NCBI RefSeq assembly: GCF_000002425.4
Contig: NC_037274.1
Span: forward strand, 208,937-272,936
Direction of reading: 5' to 3'
Length of the DNA: 64,000 nucleotides
DNA from: Physcomitrium patens
Lineage: Eukaryota; Streptophyta; Bryopsida; Funariales; Funariaceae
Position numbers and translations under genes: made by a program. This document shows positions 42,091 through 54,593 of the stretch, in pieces. A model generated the notes under the pieces. That model had not been told where the DNA came from and searched no databases. It was given only the letters and a program-made list of their open reading frames with translations. Every line of letters begins with the position of its first letter. The stretch's first letter is position 1.

Positions 42091-42104
42091 AGAAGGGGGG
42101 GTAA
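42091..42104 (+). promoter_or_regulatory. Polypurine tract of element 2
   Basis: AGAAGGGGGGGTAA directly precedes the 3' LTR. Confidence 0.85.
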
Positions 42105-42656
42105 TGTCACGGCCATAATCATATAAGCTAATAATTACATATAGAAATAGGTAGAAGTAAGTAAAAGTAGATAAAAGTAAGTTAATTGTATAATATTTAA
42201 TATAGAAGCTTCCTAGAAACTTCCTAGACACTGCTTTGACTTCATAGGTGTCTTTAATTGACTTTTTGGATTAAAAACGTGGTCAACAAGTTGGCCATGT
42301 GCCACACATGTTGTTAGCTTGAAGATCAAGCTAACTATGTGGCCCACACGTAGGAAAACTTGCCTTGTAAGTCAAGGCATGTGTCCTACAAAGTCAACAC
42401 ATATTTGAGGTCCTATAGAACGTCGCCACGTAGCCCCTAGTTAGATAGTATATATAGAGACAAGAGTGAAGGCTTCTTCACTCTTGTCAACTCCTTTCTT
42501 GCTTCTAGTCCAGGTTCAAGAGTCTTTAGTTTCTTGTCTTGTGGCAATAGCCATTCCAGTTTCCTTTTAATATACCTATTTGTTTATATTTTGACTTATT
42601 ATATCGAGATAGCCTTTTGGTGTATATTTTTCCTCATCGAGTCTTTGTCCTTGACA
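42105..42656 (+). repeat. 3' LTR of element 2
   Basis: 552 bp, a near-identical copy of 36284-36835. Confidence 0.96.
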
Positions 42657-42661
42657 CTAGC
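42657..42661. repeat. Target site duplication CTAGC, right copy
   Basis: Matches 36279-36283. Confidence 0.92.
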
Positions 42662-42682
42662 TGAGATATGAAAGATGAATGC

Positions 42683-42693
42683 AGTCTCAAAAA
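42683..42693 (-). promoter_or_regulatory. Predicted self-priming site of element B
   Basis: Two bases inside the 5' LTR. The plus strand reads AGTCTCAAAAA; the transcript start region reads AGTCTCAACAA (10 of 11 match). Confidence 0.55.
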
Positions 42694-42695
42694 AT

Positions 42696-42988
42696 TGTCA
42701 CGAATTTAGAATACTGACTGGAAACAAGAAGCTCAAAAAGAATCGGCAAGAACTAAATTAATCAGATAAGTACAAGAACAACACTAGAGAGGTGAGCTAA
42801 AGTTCCAAGAGATGTGTTGTTGAGACTGAGGATCTCCTCAGTCTCAGCTCCTATATATACTACAAGCTAGGAAGCTTTTCAAGCAGCTTCTATGAGTTAG
42901 GAAGCTTTTCAAGTAGCTTCCACAAACTACAAAGCTTCTCTAAAATCTTCTAAAATCTTCTACAACTTCCTAGTATATGTCTTTGATA
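42696..42988 (-). repeat. 5' LTR of element B
   Basis: 293 bp, matching 25044-25336. TATATATAG lies about 32 bp upstream of the predicted start at 42827 (minus strand). An 11-bp inverted repeat (TGAGACTGAGG / CCTCAGTCTCA) straddles the start. Confidence 0.9.
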
Positions 42989-42993
42989 CCTAT
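42989..42993. repeat. Target site duplication CCTAT, right copy
   Basis: Matches 25039-25043. Confidence 0.88.
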
Positions 42994-44431
42994 ATGCAAT
43001 TGTTGTGCAATAGGAAAATTAAGATAGAAGGTATATAAAAACATTGAGAGTAGAATGAAGAAGATATAGAAAGACATGATACTATGGTTAATGAAATAAT
43101 GGTAGTAATGGAAATATTGTTCAATCTATGAATTTTTGAAAAATTATACAATAAAAGCAAAGATTATGGAAGGAAATAATCTTATATGCATAATAAGAAG
43201 AATGAAGGAAACATAATAGAATACATGAAATTAGTAAATAAGTAAAATAACTTCCTTATGATATCATAATGAAAAAAAGTCTAGAAGGTTGTTGTAATGT
43301 TAGAAATATGGATGTTCAATACTGACATTGAAATACAATCTATTAGATGGATGAGCAAACCATATCATTAAAAAAATTAAATTGATGATTTAATATATGT
43401 TATTATTATAGAAAGATTAAATTTTTACTTCTTGAAGGTTTTTTCTTATTAATTAAACAACTACTTGATGGATATGATGAAAGAAGTAAGGAATTTTAGA
43501 AGATTATTTGATAATATGATATTGCACTTACATTTACATCTTTTGGTGTAAAAATTAATTATAATCTCTTATAAAGATATAATCTATATATCTTTTGCAT
43601 AATTAGAGAATTTTAGCATCAAATGGATAAATTTTTATTGGAATAGGATATATATATATATAAGTTATTTAAAACTTTATATTTATGATCTCAATATTAT
43701 ATATGAAACAAAGATAATACATAATTGTAATTTGTCATTTTAGACAATATAGGAACTTTAAGAATATTTGACAAAATATTATATATTTTTTCTACTTTAT
43801 TGACAAAGTCATGATATATTATCTAAAGTAAGAAAAAGAGAAGAGAGTAGTGATGATATATACATATATCTTTATCTTACTAAAGATGCCTACAAAATAT
43901 GTTATAATCTTTTAACTTCTAATGAGGTTTTTGTTATTATGCCAAATAATAGAATAAAGATAGAAAGCATGAAAAATATAGTTGTTTGATGGAAAAGAAG
44001 TATATTGCAATGAATTCATGAAAGACATCTTGCATATTTATTACTCTACTATGTTATTATTTTTCCACAAAAAGAACTTAGATGACATGATCAAATTAAA
44101 TATAGAAATATGAATGTTAATAAAGATGGAAATAAAATATGTGGATTATAATTTTTATTCAAATGGAATTTTATTCATATCAATTTTTTATAATATAATA
44201 AATATTCAACTATCTTATAAGGCAAAAAATTGCTATAAGAATTTATTGTGAATGTTTAGGCAATAACATAGTAAAATCGATTGAGATACTTTAGTATGAA
44301 TAAAGATAGGTTATTCACAAATGTATATTAAAGATTGGAAGATATCTTTAAAGATGTGCAAAACCAAAAAATTGATGTACAGAATCTAAGGTGAAAGATA
44401 ACTCTTTTGTTATTTTATATTAAAAATACAA
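42994..44431. other. AT-rich DNA, no intact gene seen
   Basis: Short readable stretches without stops (for example near 43880-43960 plus) could be very old transposon coding, but no motif is firm enough to name. Confidence 0.5.
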
Positions 44432-44436
44432 GAAAC

Positions 44437-44996
44437 TATCATAGACATACTCATGTAATCTAGTAATTACATATATAAATAGATAGAAGTAAGTAAAAAT
44501 AGATAAAAGTAAGTTAATTCTATAATATTTGATATGATAGCTTCCTAGAAGCTTCATAGATACTACTTTGACTTTATAGGTATCTTTAATTGACTTTTTG
44601 GATTAGAAACGTAGTCTACAAGTTGGCCATGTGCCACACATGTTGTTAGCTTAAAGACCAAGCTAATAATGTGGCCCACACGTACAAAAACTTGCCTTAT
44701 AAGTCAAGGAATGTATCCTACAAAGTCAACACTTATTAGAGGTCCTATAGAACATTGCCACATAGCCCCTAGTTAGATAGTATATATAGAGACAAGAGTG
44801 AAGCCTTCTTCACTCTTATCAATTCCTTTCTTGCTTCCAGTCTAGTTTCAAGGGTCTCCAGTTTTCTTGTCTTTTGGCAATAGCCATTTCAGTTTCTCTT
44901 TCAATATAAATACTTGTTTATTTATATTTTCTACCTTTCTTTGAGTGAAGGCTTACTTGTCTGAATTACTTTTTCATCGAGTTCTTGTCCTTGACA
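44437..44996 (+). repeat. 5' LTR of element 4
   Basis: 560 bp; homologous to the element 2 LTR and to 51271-51831. The predicted transcript start here reads ACTCTTATCAA. Confidence 0.9.
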
Positions 44997-44998
44997 GA

Positions 44999-45009
44999 TT
45001 AACAAGAGT
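44999..45009 (+). promoter_or_regulatory. Predicted self-priming site of element 4
   Basis: TTAACAAGAGT, two bases inside the LTR. It matches the complement of the start in the 3' LTR (ACTCTTGTCAA) at 10 of 11 positions. Confidence 0.55.
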
Positions 45010-45208
45010 ACACCTACAATATGAGAGCTTTGTCTAATCTTGATTAAGAATGGATTACCTCTTTTTCTTGATAAGATATAAGCATATTAGAAGTTGCGGA
45101 TTACCCTCTTCTAAACTGATATTGTCCTTAGTATTTTCTTTGTTCTCAAGTCCTCTCTTCTATTTATCTTGAGCGATATTAGACATCTTTTCTTTTCTAA
45201 GTATTATC

Positions 45209-46215
45209 ATGACAAAACTTGTTAAAATGAAGAGTGTAATGGCACAAATGCAAGAACAATTGAGAGAGTTAATACTTACGATGCATCAGTTCAATTTACC
45301 ACTACAAGGAGCAACAAGATTGGTAGGAAGTGAAGATATAGAAATGGTTGGAGCTGTTTCAACATTTGTACCAAATCATATCCTTTTTCATATGGTGGAA
45401 CACCCTTCTAGTGTTAGAGAACCAAGAATTATCCTACTTGAGAAGTTTAATGGCACCAAATCCAAGTTTCGAGGATTTATCAATTAAGTAAAATTTGTGA
45501 TTGAACTTCAACCCCAAACCTATCTAATTCCAGGATCGTAAGTTAGATTCATTGATACGCTTCTTTCAACTTTAGCACTATCATGGTTTTCATCTTTTCT
45601 TGAATGACGAGATTCAATATTGGATAATCTAGAGGCTTTTTTGGTAGAGTTTCAATCCATGTATAGATAACATGATGCAATTCATGTTGCAACCTATAAG
45701 ATCCATATTTTACAATAAGGTAATCGATCAGTAATGTTGTATGCTTCACAATTTTGACAACTTCTAATTGATATTAAGTGGAATGATGCTGCACTTATTA
45801 GCCAATTTCTCTACGGATTAGAATATGAGGTAAAAAAATTAATGCTCAACTTACCTAATCCTCAAACATTGAGTCAAGTAATTGACTTTGCTATGAAGTG
45901 CGACAATCGCCTTTTTGAATTTTGATCTGAGAACCGTACAAGTGGACATCAACGTTACTATAATTCAATGGCAACACCAATACCTGTTCAACACATACAT
46001 TCGGAAGTAGATGATATATAAATTGATGCAGTACATTTCAAACCTCTTATTGAGCAAGAAAAGACTCGTCGTCGTCAAGAAGGATTATGTTTATATTATG
46101 GAGAACCAAAATACACTGCTCAATATTATCTAAAGAAACCACGCAACCACAAAATGAAGAGTATAGTTGTGAAAGAAGACAATATGTCAGAAAACGAGTT
46201 TATCCAGCTACAATA
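45209..46215 (+). pseudogene. gag of element 4, decayed
   Basis: Starts at ATG 45209 (MTKLVKMKSVMAQMQEQ), aligned with element 2 gag. In-frame stops (for example near 45487, 45540 and 45605) break it. The knuckle has lost Cys residues (CLYYGEPKYTAQYY). Confidence 0.85.
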
Positions 46216-49200
46216 GGGACCGTGCGGTTTGAATCTTGTACAATATCTAATAAAGGTCCTATTCTCTCCTCAGAGCCCTCTCTTTGTTTTACATTAAATG
46301 TTATTTTAGGACCTAAACATTACAAAAGTATAACTAATAGTGTAGTTAATCAAGTAGAGAGTCATAAGTTTAGTTTGATTAAATCCATGTTTACAGGTAC
46401 AAAAGCTTTCTTGCATGCTGCTATGAAAGAATCACCACATATTATTTATGCCACACCCGTTTCTAATGGTGCAAAGACTTCACGTGGCATTCCAAGCCAA
46501 TATCAAGAATTTCAAGATGTATTTGAAAAAAAGAATGCGTATACACTCCCGAAACATCGTCCCTATGATTGTTCAATTGACCTTCAAGAAGGATCACAAC
46601 CGCCATTCAGACCAATCTACAGTTTATCACAAAATGAGTTGATTGAACTCAAGGAGTATATTGAAGAAAATCTAGCCAAGAATTTCAGATGCTGTCATGT
46701 TGTGACACTACTATATGGTGAAAATATGACAAAAAAATGATATTTTAATTAATATTCTATTATCATGGTTCAAAAAGCATTTAATATATTTTACAAGGCT
46801 TTTATAAAAGCCTCTAATCCTATTTTCTTCACTTAATAGCTAGTAGATAAAAACTAGTTAGTAATTTTACCTTCTAGGCTGTAGTAAATTTTTTATTGCC
46901 TTAGAAAGGCCATAAAATGGTAAAGAAAGGATAAAAAGGATAATTTATTAGCATGGTTGATACTAGGGTTAAGTTGAGGGTAGAATCGGGCTATAAAACC
47001 ACTAGGATAGATTAGATTGATATCCGGGGGTCGGCCGGATATGAGACAGGGTCGAAATCCGACCTCAAGCCACTAAAACGGCCGCCTAGGGCAAAATACG
47101 GGGGTTTTTTCAGATCGGGTTTTTGGATCGAAGAGCTAGCTTCAAGCTCTTTTCAAGATCACTAGTTTGGTTTCATTAGGGTTTGTGAGGGGAGAGCAAT
47201 CACTGCTCAAAGTCAGTGTTTATTTTGGTGTTTCGGATTTTATATAAAACATTGATGGTTTGCATTCTCAATTGGTTTGTGCAAGTCGTGTAGCATCTAT
47301 GGGTCAAAATTTGGTATTGTCTAGATAGTTGGGTGTGCTAAGTGTATACAAAAATTTGTATTAATCTAACAATGCAATCAAGAGATATCTGGGTTTTAGT
47401 ACAAAGGGTTGTCGAAAGTTGGCAGTTTAGGGTTGGATAGGATTTTCTGTGATATCTGAAGATCTACTGGTTGGATCGACGTAATTTTTGGCTTAGTAAT
47501 AGAAGATTTGGAGATCAAGCGGCTATTCAATTTTGAGCTAGAGTTAACGGTTGACAAAAGAGAAATCACTTCTGGAGTTTCTACATCAAATTTCAAGGTT
47601 GCGGCCGAGTGTCATCAGTGCGGTTTTTGGGCGTTTTCTTGCAATCTGTAAGTTGGATTGGGCTGAAATTTTCTGAGCATATAGAAGGCTTATACTGGTA
47701 TTTGGGTGCAAAATTTCACACTAAGTGGACAATTGGATCAAAAGTTACAGCTTGTCAAAGCTCACTGGCTAGGGTTAGGACTTGTTAAGAAAAACAAAAA
47801 TAACTTATTTATAAAAGAAATAAAGCAATTGGAATATTGTATGGTTAAAATGACTATGAGGAGTGTTTTTAAATACTTGAAAATTGATATTTTAATTATA
47901 TTCTTCATACATGGATAAAATCTATTAGGGTTTCTTTGTTATTTGCAAAAACAACTATACCTTCCACAGCCAGATACCCAGTGTATTCCCGAACAAGACA
48001 ACACATAATTCGACAACGCCATTCTAAATCCCCGACAGGAGCTCCAATTCTATTTGTGAAGAAAAAAGATGGATCATTGCAGATGTGTGTTGATTATCGA
48101 GGACTCAACAAGATTACCATCAAGAATAGGTATCCACTACCTTTAATATCTGAACTTCTTGATCAGCTGAATCAAGCTAAGATTTATATAAAAATAGATC
48201 TCCGGGGAGCATACAATCTAGTACACATCAAAGAAAGAGATGAATGGAAGATTGTATTTTGAACTAGGTATGGATATTTTGAATACAATGTCATGCCTTT
48301 TGGACTTACAAATGCACCAACAACTTTTCAACATCCAATGAATGATGTTTTTTGAGAGTTTTTGGACGATTTTGTGGTCTGTTATTTAGACGACATCTTG
48401 ATCTATTCTAAGAATCTAGAAGAACATGAACTTCATGTTTGTCGTGTATTACAAAAATTAAGAGATGTGGGACTCTATGCCAAGATAGAAAAGTGTATAT
48501 TCTACACTACTCAAGTCGATTTCTTAGGTTATATCATTTCAAATGATGGACTTATGATAGATCTTAAGAAAATTCAAATTATTATAGATTGGAAGATCTT
48601 CAAAATGATAAGAGATGTCCAATGCTTTTTGAAATTTATCAACTACTATCGGATCTTCATCAAAGACTTCTCTCGACTTGTAGCTCCACTTACACGTTTG
48701 ACTTGTAAAGACAAACTCCAAGAAGCGAAATTTGCTTTTGAATCTTTGAAGACAACATTTGTCTCTGCTTGTATCATGTTGATTTTTCCAAAGCATTTTT
48801 TATGGAAATAGATGCATTAGACTTTGCTGTGGGTGCAATTTTGTCACAAATGGAAACAGATGACAAACTTCATCTAGTAGCCTTTCATTCAAGAAAATTC
48901 TCAATAGCAGAAATCAATTATGAGATCCATGACAAAGAACTTCTTGCAATTATGGATTCTTTTCAAGAATAGTGTCATTATCTAGAAGGCACTTCTAGTC
49001 CAGTCACCGTATATATGGATCTCAAGAACCTCAAGTATTTTATGTTAGCATACATATTAAATCATCATCAAGCTCGTTGGAGCATGTCTTTATTAAGATT
49101 CGAGTTCATCATCACTTATCAGCTAAAAAAACAACAAGGTTTGTCCAATGCCTTGTCTAGACATTCTTATCTTGCACCAAAAGAAGGAGATGCAGCTTTT

Positions 49201-50704
49201 GAGCAATAAAGAATGGTTCTCTTGAAGCCGGAGCAATTTCATCTTCGAGCAATAAAATCAACATTGATTATTGATTTAACTTTTTTCAAGTAAGTTCAAT
49301 TAAGTATGTCTTCAGACCCTCTTGTTCATGATATCAAGAATAATTCTTCTAAATCTCATGATCCCTCTAAATTCGAGTTCAAGAACAACCTACTCTATTT
49401 CGAAGGACGCTTATATATTCCAGATGGTGAAGCACATTTACGTATTCTTCAAGCTCGTCACAACTTCTCAGCAGTAGGACATTTTGGATACAATAAGACT
49501 GTGGAGCTAATATCTAGGAATTTTTGGTGGCCTCAAATGTGAAAGGCAGTCAAAGATTTTGTACAATCATGTAATATTTGCTCAAGATCAAAAACTCTTG
49601 GTCATCGATCTTTTGGACTTCTTCAGCCATTATCCAGTATAGAACAACCATGGTCTTTTGTTTCTATGGACTTCATCACGAATCTTTCAATCTCAGATTT
49701 TTATGACTCTATATTCGTGATAGTAGATCGTATTACCAAGATGGTACATTTTGTACTATGTACAAAATTTATCATAAGTGAAGAAACAATTAAGCTCTTT
49801 CTTGACAATATCAATCGCTATCATGGATTATCCAAGGATTTTATATCAGATAAGGGAACTCAATTTGTATCAAGATTGTGGCGGACTCTTTTCAAGATTC
49901 TAAAAGTGGATATAAAACTATCTTCAGCATTCCATCCTCAAATTGATGGACAAACGGAGTGTGTTAATCAGGTTTTGGAACAATATTTAAGATGTACCAA
50001 TAACTACCAACAAGATGATTGGACAACTCTTTTGCCATTGGCAGAGTTTGCTTACAATAATATGGTACATTCTTCTATAAAATAAATACATTTTTTTGCT
50101 AATTATGGTTATCATCCACGACTTGATACTTTTGACTTTTTAAAAGTTGATAATCCTGCTGCAAAAGATTTGGCAATTCATTTGTCAGAGCTACATGCAA
50201 CAATGAAGGTATAGTTAAAAGAGGCTCAAGAACAACAAAAGGTCAATGCGGATGTCTATCGAATGGATCAACCACCATTTCACTTGGGTGATAAGGTATG
50301 GCTACTTCATCGTAATATCAAGACCACTCATCCTTGTGACAAGTTGGACTATTGAAGGCTAGGACCATTTTCTATTTCTGTACAAATCAATCCAGTTGCA
50401 TATCGTTTACATCTATCGAAGTCAATGAAAATCCATCTAGTATTTTACGTGTCTCTTATTGAATCATATAAGACAGTGGACATACCAAGAAGATAATAAG
50501 CTCCACTTCCTCCTATAGAAGTGGACAATAATGAAGAGTTTGAAGTAGAAGAAGTCTGAGACTCTAGGTGATGCTGAAATAAATTAGAATATCTTGTCCA
50601 TTGGCGTGGATATGATATTAGTGAACGCACATGGAAGCCAATAAAGAATCTTACAAATGTAGTAAAGGCGATGGAGGCTTTTCATCAATGACATCTATTA
50701 AAAT
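46216..50704 (+). pseudogene. pol of element 4, decayed and interrupted
   Basis: Parts in order: a protease region that is deleted (the LDSGA segment is absent; the frame jumps from about 46320 to the post-protease linker), the start of RT up to 46684, the foreign insert, RT (48015-48700, YLDDILIYSKN kept), RNase H (48780-49200), integrase finger (FGYNKT..CNICSRSK, Cys intact), integrase core (49666-50085, with DGQTECVNQ), and a chromodomain to about 50710. It has many stops and a few frameshifts. Confidence 0.85.
46690..48010. mobile_element. Insert of about 1.3 kb in element 4, possible solo LTR
   Basis: It splits RT between ..LAKNF and [10 protein letters not shown], which are adjacent in element 2. 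The insert has no long ORF. It contains a TATA-like CTATAAAACC near 46991, GC-rich leader-like sequence and AGGGTTT motifs. It begins near TGTTGTGACA and ends near GACAACACA, ends that are partly inverted repeats. This fits a solo LTR, but no clean target duplication was found and exact borders are uncertain. Confidence 0.45.
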
Positions 50705-50806
50705 CAAGATGAAAACCTTCTTTATAAAACAAACAACATCTAGGTAAGATAACATTCTACTTTCAATCCTTGTTTATAGCTTCTTTGTAGTTGTGACGCT
50801 CGAGAG

Positions 50807-51229
50807 ATGAAGAATCAATAACCAGTGGATTCGACTCAAGAGCCTTTATTTACTAACCTACCGGATGAGACATTACGATTGTCACAACCTTCAAGATGAC
50901 GTAATCGAGATGAAGATCTTCAAGAATGATGTATTTTTCTTCAAATAGATGGCGAGATACAACATATTTGATATGACGACTTGAGAAGGGACTCCCGATG
51001 TTTTGTGATTTTACTAGAGGTATGAACAACTCCTGATGGTGTTCCAAATATTCTATTCAAAGGAAGTTATGAAGGCCTCAACAATGATCAAATAACTGAG
51101 TGGTCTTTTCGCCCTAGTATGAGACACTATCGATGGTTGAGAGGCCCTATCAATCATCTTCGAAGAGAACAAAGATCAGAGTATGTGGTAAATATAATTC
51201 GTTGCATCATAGATTTCCTCAACATATGA
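50807..51229 (+). pseudogene. ORF3 of element 4
   Basis: Exactly 141 codons from ATG 50807 to TGA 51227, the same length as in element 2 with no indel. Five or so in-frame stops, mostly C-to-T type. The key block MRHYRWLRGPINHLRREQ is unchanged. At the site of the element 2 internal TGA this copy has CGA. Confidence 0.65.
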
Positions 51230-51270
51230 TGACCGCTCCTCATAGAACTCGTCCCAAGAAGGGGAGGTAA

Positions 51271-51831
51271 TGTCATGGACATACTCATATAAGCCAATAA
51301 TTACATATATAAATAGATAGAAGTAAGTAAAAGTAAATAAAAGTAAGTTAATTCTATAATATTTGATATGAAAGCTTCCTAGTAGCTTCATAGATGCTGC
51401 TTTGACTTTATAGGTGTCTTTAATTGACTTTTTGGATTAGAAACGTAGTCAACAAGTTGGCCATGTACCACACATGTTGTTAGCTTGAAGACCAAGCTAA
51501 CAATTTGGCCCACATGTAGAAAAATTTACCTTGTAAGTCAAGGCATGTATCCTACAAAGTCAACACATATTGGAGGTCGTATAGAATGTCGCCACATAGC
51601 CCCTAGTTAGATAGTACATATAGAGACAAGAGTGAAGCCTTCTTCACTCTTGTCAACTCTTTTCTTGCTTCGAGTCTAGTTTCAAGGGTCTCTAGTTTTC
51701 TTGTCTTTTAGCAATAGCCATTCCCGTTTCTCTTTCAATATACATACTTATTTATTTATATTTTATTACCTTTCTTTGAGTGAAGGCTCACTTGTCTGAA
51801 TTATTTTTTCATCGAGTTCTTGTCCTTGACA
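51271..51831 (+). repeat. 3' LTR of element 4
   Basis: 561 bp, starts TGTCATGGAC. The PPT AGAAGGGGAGGTAA (51257-51270) lies immediately before it. Confidence 0.9.
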
Positions 51832-51836
51832 GAAAT

Positions 51837-53039
51837 ATGTTTGAATTTTTTAAGATTATCTAGCTATTATTCAATACTTTTAATATTTATATATATTTAA
51901 TAAAATGATTGCAAACTCACAATGGCCAAAGATTTCAAGTACATTCATTTTGGAATAAAGATCTTAAAATTATTTCAACTTTACAACAAGAATATTTGAA
52001 CTCAAGTATTGTATATTGATTGAAGATGTTTATAAGCATCTCATTTAAAAGCAAGGTCTTCCATATATTTACTTTTAATTCTTTTTAAAATAAAACATTA
52101 AAGTAGAAGATTTATTTGATGTTAATAGAATTATTAATGTAAAGTTTTCTATTAGAAAAAATATCAAATTTTTTTTGATACAATTACTACTTGTATGGTT
52201 CATAGTGTATTTGGACCTCAAAATAAGTAAGTTCCATGCATGAAGGATAAAATATGACAAAAGAGATATCCAAAAGAATATTAAGAAGTAATACTAATAG
52301 ATGGTGATGGCTATTTCCAATATCATAGAAAGAATAATAGAAGAAATTTCAACATTGACAATTATATTATAGATAATTAAAATATTATCCCATACAATCT
52401 TACTTTTAGCAATAAATATAACTACCATATCAACATTGCGGTTAGTACTTTAGGTTTTATTTTAAAATTATTTATAAATATATTTATAAAGAGCATGGTT
52501 GTATAATAATGAAAACTAGAAAAGAAGACAATAAGGCCTAGTAATATATTGATGCATGGTATATTGGAGCTCTAGAGATAGTATGGCTTTTATTTAGAAT
52601 AAAATACAATAAGAAGTTTTAAATGTGGTTTGATTGGTATTGCATCTTCTTAGAATGCATTAAGTAATTTTTGATCTTTATGATGATATAGCTAAAGTCT
52701 TAGCCTATAGAAAGCAACAAAATATAACTTTGATGGTATTTTTTGACATTTGTGAATCTATTGAGATTTCTTAGCAATGCATGTATTAAGAGTTTCCATA
52801 GTATTTTTTTTGTAAAACAAGACCTCAAAAAAGTGGATAGTAAGACAACATAGATTTATAATTTGAAGGTTATATTTTGCTAATCCTATTACATGAAAAA
52901 GATTTTATCTTTGGCTTCTTTTAATGGTCGTACTTAGATTATGTTTATTTGAAGATTTATATTGTTGTATTACTTGAGGTCTTCCTTGAAAATACATTAG
53001 ACACTTGACTATAGAAAGTAAATGGGTAATTACAACAAA
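51837..53039. other. AT-rich DNA, no gene supported
   Basis: A few open stretches near 52680-52900 faintly resemble transposon coding, but no diagnostic motif is present. Confidence 0.45.
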
Positions 53040-54008
53040 AAGGTTCTAATAATTCTAATAGAATTTTAAATAAATTTTAATTAAAGATTAAAAATCCTAG
53101 TCAAATTTTAATCAAATTCAAAAAAATTCTTAAATAAATTATCAAATAAACATAAATAAATCTTAAAATATTTCTAAATAAATTATAAAGAAATTACAAA
53201 GAAATTTTAGAAATTCCTTAAAAAATATAAAAATAAAATTTCTTAAGAAGTATTAAAAATAAAAATCATAAATAAATTCTAATGTAATCCTAAACAAAAA
53301 CTAACCAAATCTTAAGTAAATTTAAACAAAATATTATATAATTCTAAATAAATCTTAATAAAATTTTAAATAAATACTAATAAAATTATAAATAATTCTT
53401 TTCAAAATCCTAAATTAAGTTCTAATGAAATTATAATTAAATCGTAATAAATCCTAAATTCTAAATCAAATCTAAATAAAATTCTAATCAAATATATATA
53501 AAATCTTAATTAAATCATAATCAAATCTTTAATAAAACTTATATAAATTTGAAACCTCAATTACTAATAATTCAATTATATATTTTAATTCAAAGTTTTT
53601 ATATTCTTTAGTTATTTAATTAAAATCAAACATAAAATAATTTGAAGAAGTTTGAATTTAATAAATAAAAGATAAATCCTATTATCTACTTAGGTATCAA
53701 TTGGCATCTTTTTCCAACCTAAATATCAATCTTCTATTGCCAATATGTCTTGAATTCACCAACAATGGTTCTCAAACTTTACAAAATTATTTAAAATAAA
53801 TTCTATTATCAATATAATTTTTTATATCAATCCAAATAGTAGATTGCTATAAATCTTTAAAATCCTAATTAATCTTTTAAATTCTATTTCTTAAGACTTA
53901 ATAATTTGAAATATATTAATCTTTAAATAAACTATATGATCAAGTTTAGATTTATAGTAAATATTTAATACAACAATAGTCACTCAATTATAAAATTTTA
54001 CTTGTAGA
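53040..54008. repeat. AT-rich dispersed repeat, copy A (left part)
   Basis: The first 500 bp are a quasi-periodic AAATYCTAAAT-type array. Unique-looking sequence follows (GAAACCTCAAT.A.TAAT, TTTTTCCAAC). Order and content match 59930-60830. It is interrupted by element 5 at 54009 and resumes at 57753. Unknown non-coding family. Confidence 0.65.
54004..54008. repeat. Target site duplication GTAGA, left copy
   Basis: Identical to 57748-57752, flanking element 5. Confidence 0.88.
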
Positions 54009-54552
54009 TGTGAAAGATACAAACTAAAAAAAGATGCACAAAGTTGTGGAATTTGTATCAAAAGGAAAGTGACAAAATAGAAGAAAGTATGTATATTTAA
54101 GGAAGAATTGGAATGGCTATTGTCAAAGACTGAAAAACAAAAGACTCTTGAAACTAGACTAAAAACTAAGAAAGGAGTTGACAAAAGTGAAGAAGGCCTC
54201 ACTCTTGCCTCTATATATACTACTTAACTAAGAAATATATGGCAACATGCTATATGACCTCTAATACGAGTCCAACTTGCAAAACATATGTCTAATTTGC
54301 AAGGCAAGTTTCCTAGGTGTGTGCCATATGTCCAACTTGTACTATAAGTGGTCAACATGTTGACACGTGGCTTCCTTGTTGGCCAAGTTTTTAACCTATC
54401 AATGACCTATAGATATGTATAAAGGCAAGCAACATCTATAAAGCTTCTAGGAAGCTTTCCATAAGATATTATCATATTTATCTATTTTGACTTACTTTTA
54501 TTTATTCTTATTATTTAAATAATTATCAAGATAAATATGTATGTTTGTGATA
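54009..54552 (-). repeat. 3' LTR of element 5
   Basis: 544 bp, matching 57203-57747. On the minus strand it starts TATCACAAAC. Confidence 0.88.
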
Positions 54553-54593
54553 TTATCTACTCTTCTAGAAACGAGTTCCATGAGGAGTAGTGA

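Larger units (their letters stand above)
36284..42656 (+). mobile_element. Element 2: youngest Ty3/gypsy chromovirus, 6373 bp
   Basis: Two 552-bp LTRs (TGTCACGGCC..CCTTGACA) with a perfect CTAGC duplication, inserted in the leader of element B. Contents: self-priming site, gag, -1 frame pol (1162 codons, uninterrupted), ORF3, PPT. The LTRs differ at about nine positions by eye (about 1.6%). It is the least damaged element in the window, but the protease and integrase-finger residues are altered. Confidence 0.96.
25044..42988 (-). mobile_element. Element B: old Ty3/gypsy chromovirus split by two nested insertions
   Basis: The 293-bp LTRs at 25044-25336 and 42696-42988 are flanked by identical CCTAT. 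Own sequence is 25044-25469, 31158-36283 and 42657-42988, roughly 5.9 kb in all. Its internal order on the minus strand is priming site, gag, pol, chromodomain, ORF3 and PPT, related to element 1. It is full of stops and indels. A copia element interrupts its ORF3 and element 2 interrupts its leader, so it is the oldest of the three. Confidence 0.92.
44437..51831 (+). mobile_element. Element 4: decayed chromovirus of the element 2 family, with insert
   Basis: LTRs of 560 and 561 bp; flanking GAAAC (44432-44436) and GAAAT (51832-51836) differ at one base. Same layout as element 2, with many stops and indels. A foreign block of about 1.3 kb lies in the RT region (46690-48010). The first LTR now starts TATCA instead of TGTCA. 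Confidence 0.92.

Noticed and set aside
53040-53540. Array of CTAAAT-like units as an interstitial telomere
   Set aside because: No run of exact CCCTAAA units; spacing is irregular and composition alone can explain it.
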